Shown here: positions 63,497 through 64,000 of the stretch, one piece after another
Position numbering within the stretch: the stretch's first letter is position 1
Layout of the letters: every line of letters starts with the position of its first letter
NCBI GenBank assembly: GCA_050633285.1
Contig: JBOEGG010000005.1
Location: 186,001 to 250,000, forward strand
Direction of reading: 5' to 3'
Source: UBA1672 sp050633285
Lineage (GTDB): Bacteria > Pseudomonadota > Alphaproteobacteria > Micavibrionales > Micavibrionaceae
Length of the DNA: 64,000 bases
Notes under the pieces: generated by a model
The model's input: the letters and a program-made list of their open reading frames with translations, nothing else
Databases searched by the model: none
What the model was told of the DNA's origin: nothing
Program-made: the position numbers and the translations under genes

Positions 63497-64000
63497 GTAA
63501 AACCATACTAGTTGTCGATGATGACCCGCATATCAGAGAAGTCGTTACATTCGCCCTTGAAAAGGCTGGTATGGGATTTTTTGAAGCATCGCACGGTCAA
63601 GAAGGTCTTTGTGAATTTGGTAAACAAAAACCAGATATGATTATCTTAGATATCAATATGCCTGAGATGGATGGTTTAGATGTATGCAAGGAAGTACGAA
63701 AAATATCTGATGTGCCCGTTCTGTTTTTATCATCCAGAGATGATGAAATAGATCGTATTTTAGGGCTTGAGTTAGGAGCGGATGATTATCTAACAAAACC
63801 TTTTAGCCCTCGTGAGCTGGTTGCACGTGTAAAGGCCATATTAAAGCGCTCATACCCATCGGTTGAGAAACTAGCGGATAAAAGTGAAGCCTGTACTGTC
63901 GGGTTGCTAGTAATCGAACCTGAAAAACACAGGGTATACTGGGATAAAAAGGAGGTTTGTTTAACAGCTACTGAGTTCTCAATATTACATGGAATGATAC
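63493..64000 (+). CDS. OmpR-type response regulator (5' part, cut by window end)
   Basis: The receiver has acidic residues at 9-11, Asp53 in LDINMPEMDG and Lys102 in YLTKPF. After a linker, the start of the winged-helix output domain appears (WDKKEVCLTATEFSIL). No stop before 64000, so the gene continues outside. The partner kinase is probably just downstream. It may bind the 11-bp repeats at 61734-61796. Confidence 0.88.
   Translation, partial: MSKTILVVDDDPHIREVVTFALEKAGMGFFEASHGQEGLCEFGKQKPDMIILDINMPEMDGLDVCKEVRKISDVPVLFLSSRDDEIDRILGLELGADDYLTKPFSPRELVARVKAILKRSYPSVEKLADKSEACTVGLLVIEPEKHRVYWDKKEVCLTATEFSILHGMI

Noticed and set aside
1..64000. tRNA or rRNA genes, CRISPR arrays, insertion sequences, prophage
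   Set aside because: I looked for T-loop/anticodon-like patterns, spaced repeats, transposase and integrase motifs by eye and found none that hold.

Overview
The window reads as one continuous piece of an alphaproteobacterial chromosome. Evidence: an F1-ATPase operon (atpHAGDC) without the Fo genes, a class I (not class II) lysyl-tRNA synthetase, a Bfd/Bfr iron pair, a TorF-type porin, and a moderately AT-rich base composition. The many Asp/Asn/Gln/His-rich orphan proteins suggest a poorly sampled, possibly Micavibrio-like lineage, but that placement is inference. I see no rRNA, tRNA, CRISPR array, transposase, integrase or prophage.

Layout. 1-720: end of a TraX-like membrane protein. 882-7170: atpH-atpA-atpG-[acid phosphatase]-atpD-[amphi-Trp protein]-atpC, closed by a terminator; hairpins follow atpA and atpD. 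7290-8707: two convergent orphan genes. 8724-12463 (minus): LOG-family protein, pabA, an OmpA-like protein and pabB. 12595-16616 (minus): DinG-like helicase and MscS channel. 16740-22783: nitroreductase, small phosphatase, LysRS, PQ-loop/transglutaminase pair and orphans. 22910-26024: uvrB, a small membrane gene bracketed by a 20-bp repeat that duplicates the uvrB tail, and a CheY-like regulator. 26096-29239: DUF3644/HEPN-like protein, XRE regulator and a predicted zinc metalloprotease. 29473-34344: FecR protein, three lipoproteins, a coiled-coil repeat protein and small membrane proteins (cell envelope). 34374-38411: GH13 glucosidase, PhzF, cyclophilin, Bfd and a thioredoxin-like protein. 38467-45488 (minus): bfr, purB, DUF3592, L,D-transpeptidase, radC, then a C13 peptidase/YcxB/map operon. 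45619-47850: CinA-like and WbaP-like genes. 47981-53207: a Fur-box-controlled divergent cluster of three unknown proteins, one of 1259 residues. 53210-58280 (minus): outer-membrane barrel, LolA-like protein, MMPL/RND transporter and TetR regulator. 58535-61510: TorF-type porin and a frameshifted chemoreceptor. 61819-64000: short ORF, DUF4173 membrane protein and an OmpR-type response regulator cut by the window end.

Themes. Unrelated genes sit inside operons that are usually conserved (two in atp, one in pab, one fused onto the end of uvrB). Iron control is visible as Fur-like boxes before bfd, before the thioredoxin-like gene and inside the 52.7-kb divergent promoter. The best candidates for undescribed biology are the Fur-controlled cluster at 48-53 kb, the uvrB-tail cassette at 24.96-25.58 kb, the phzF leader that folds over its own start codon, the DUF3644/XRE pair with its inverted-repeat operator, and the map/YcxB/C13-peptidase operon.
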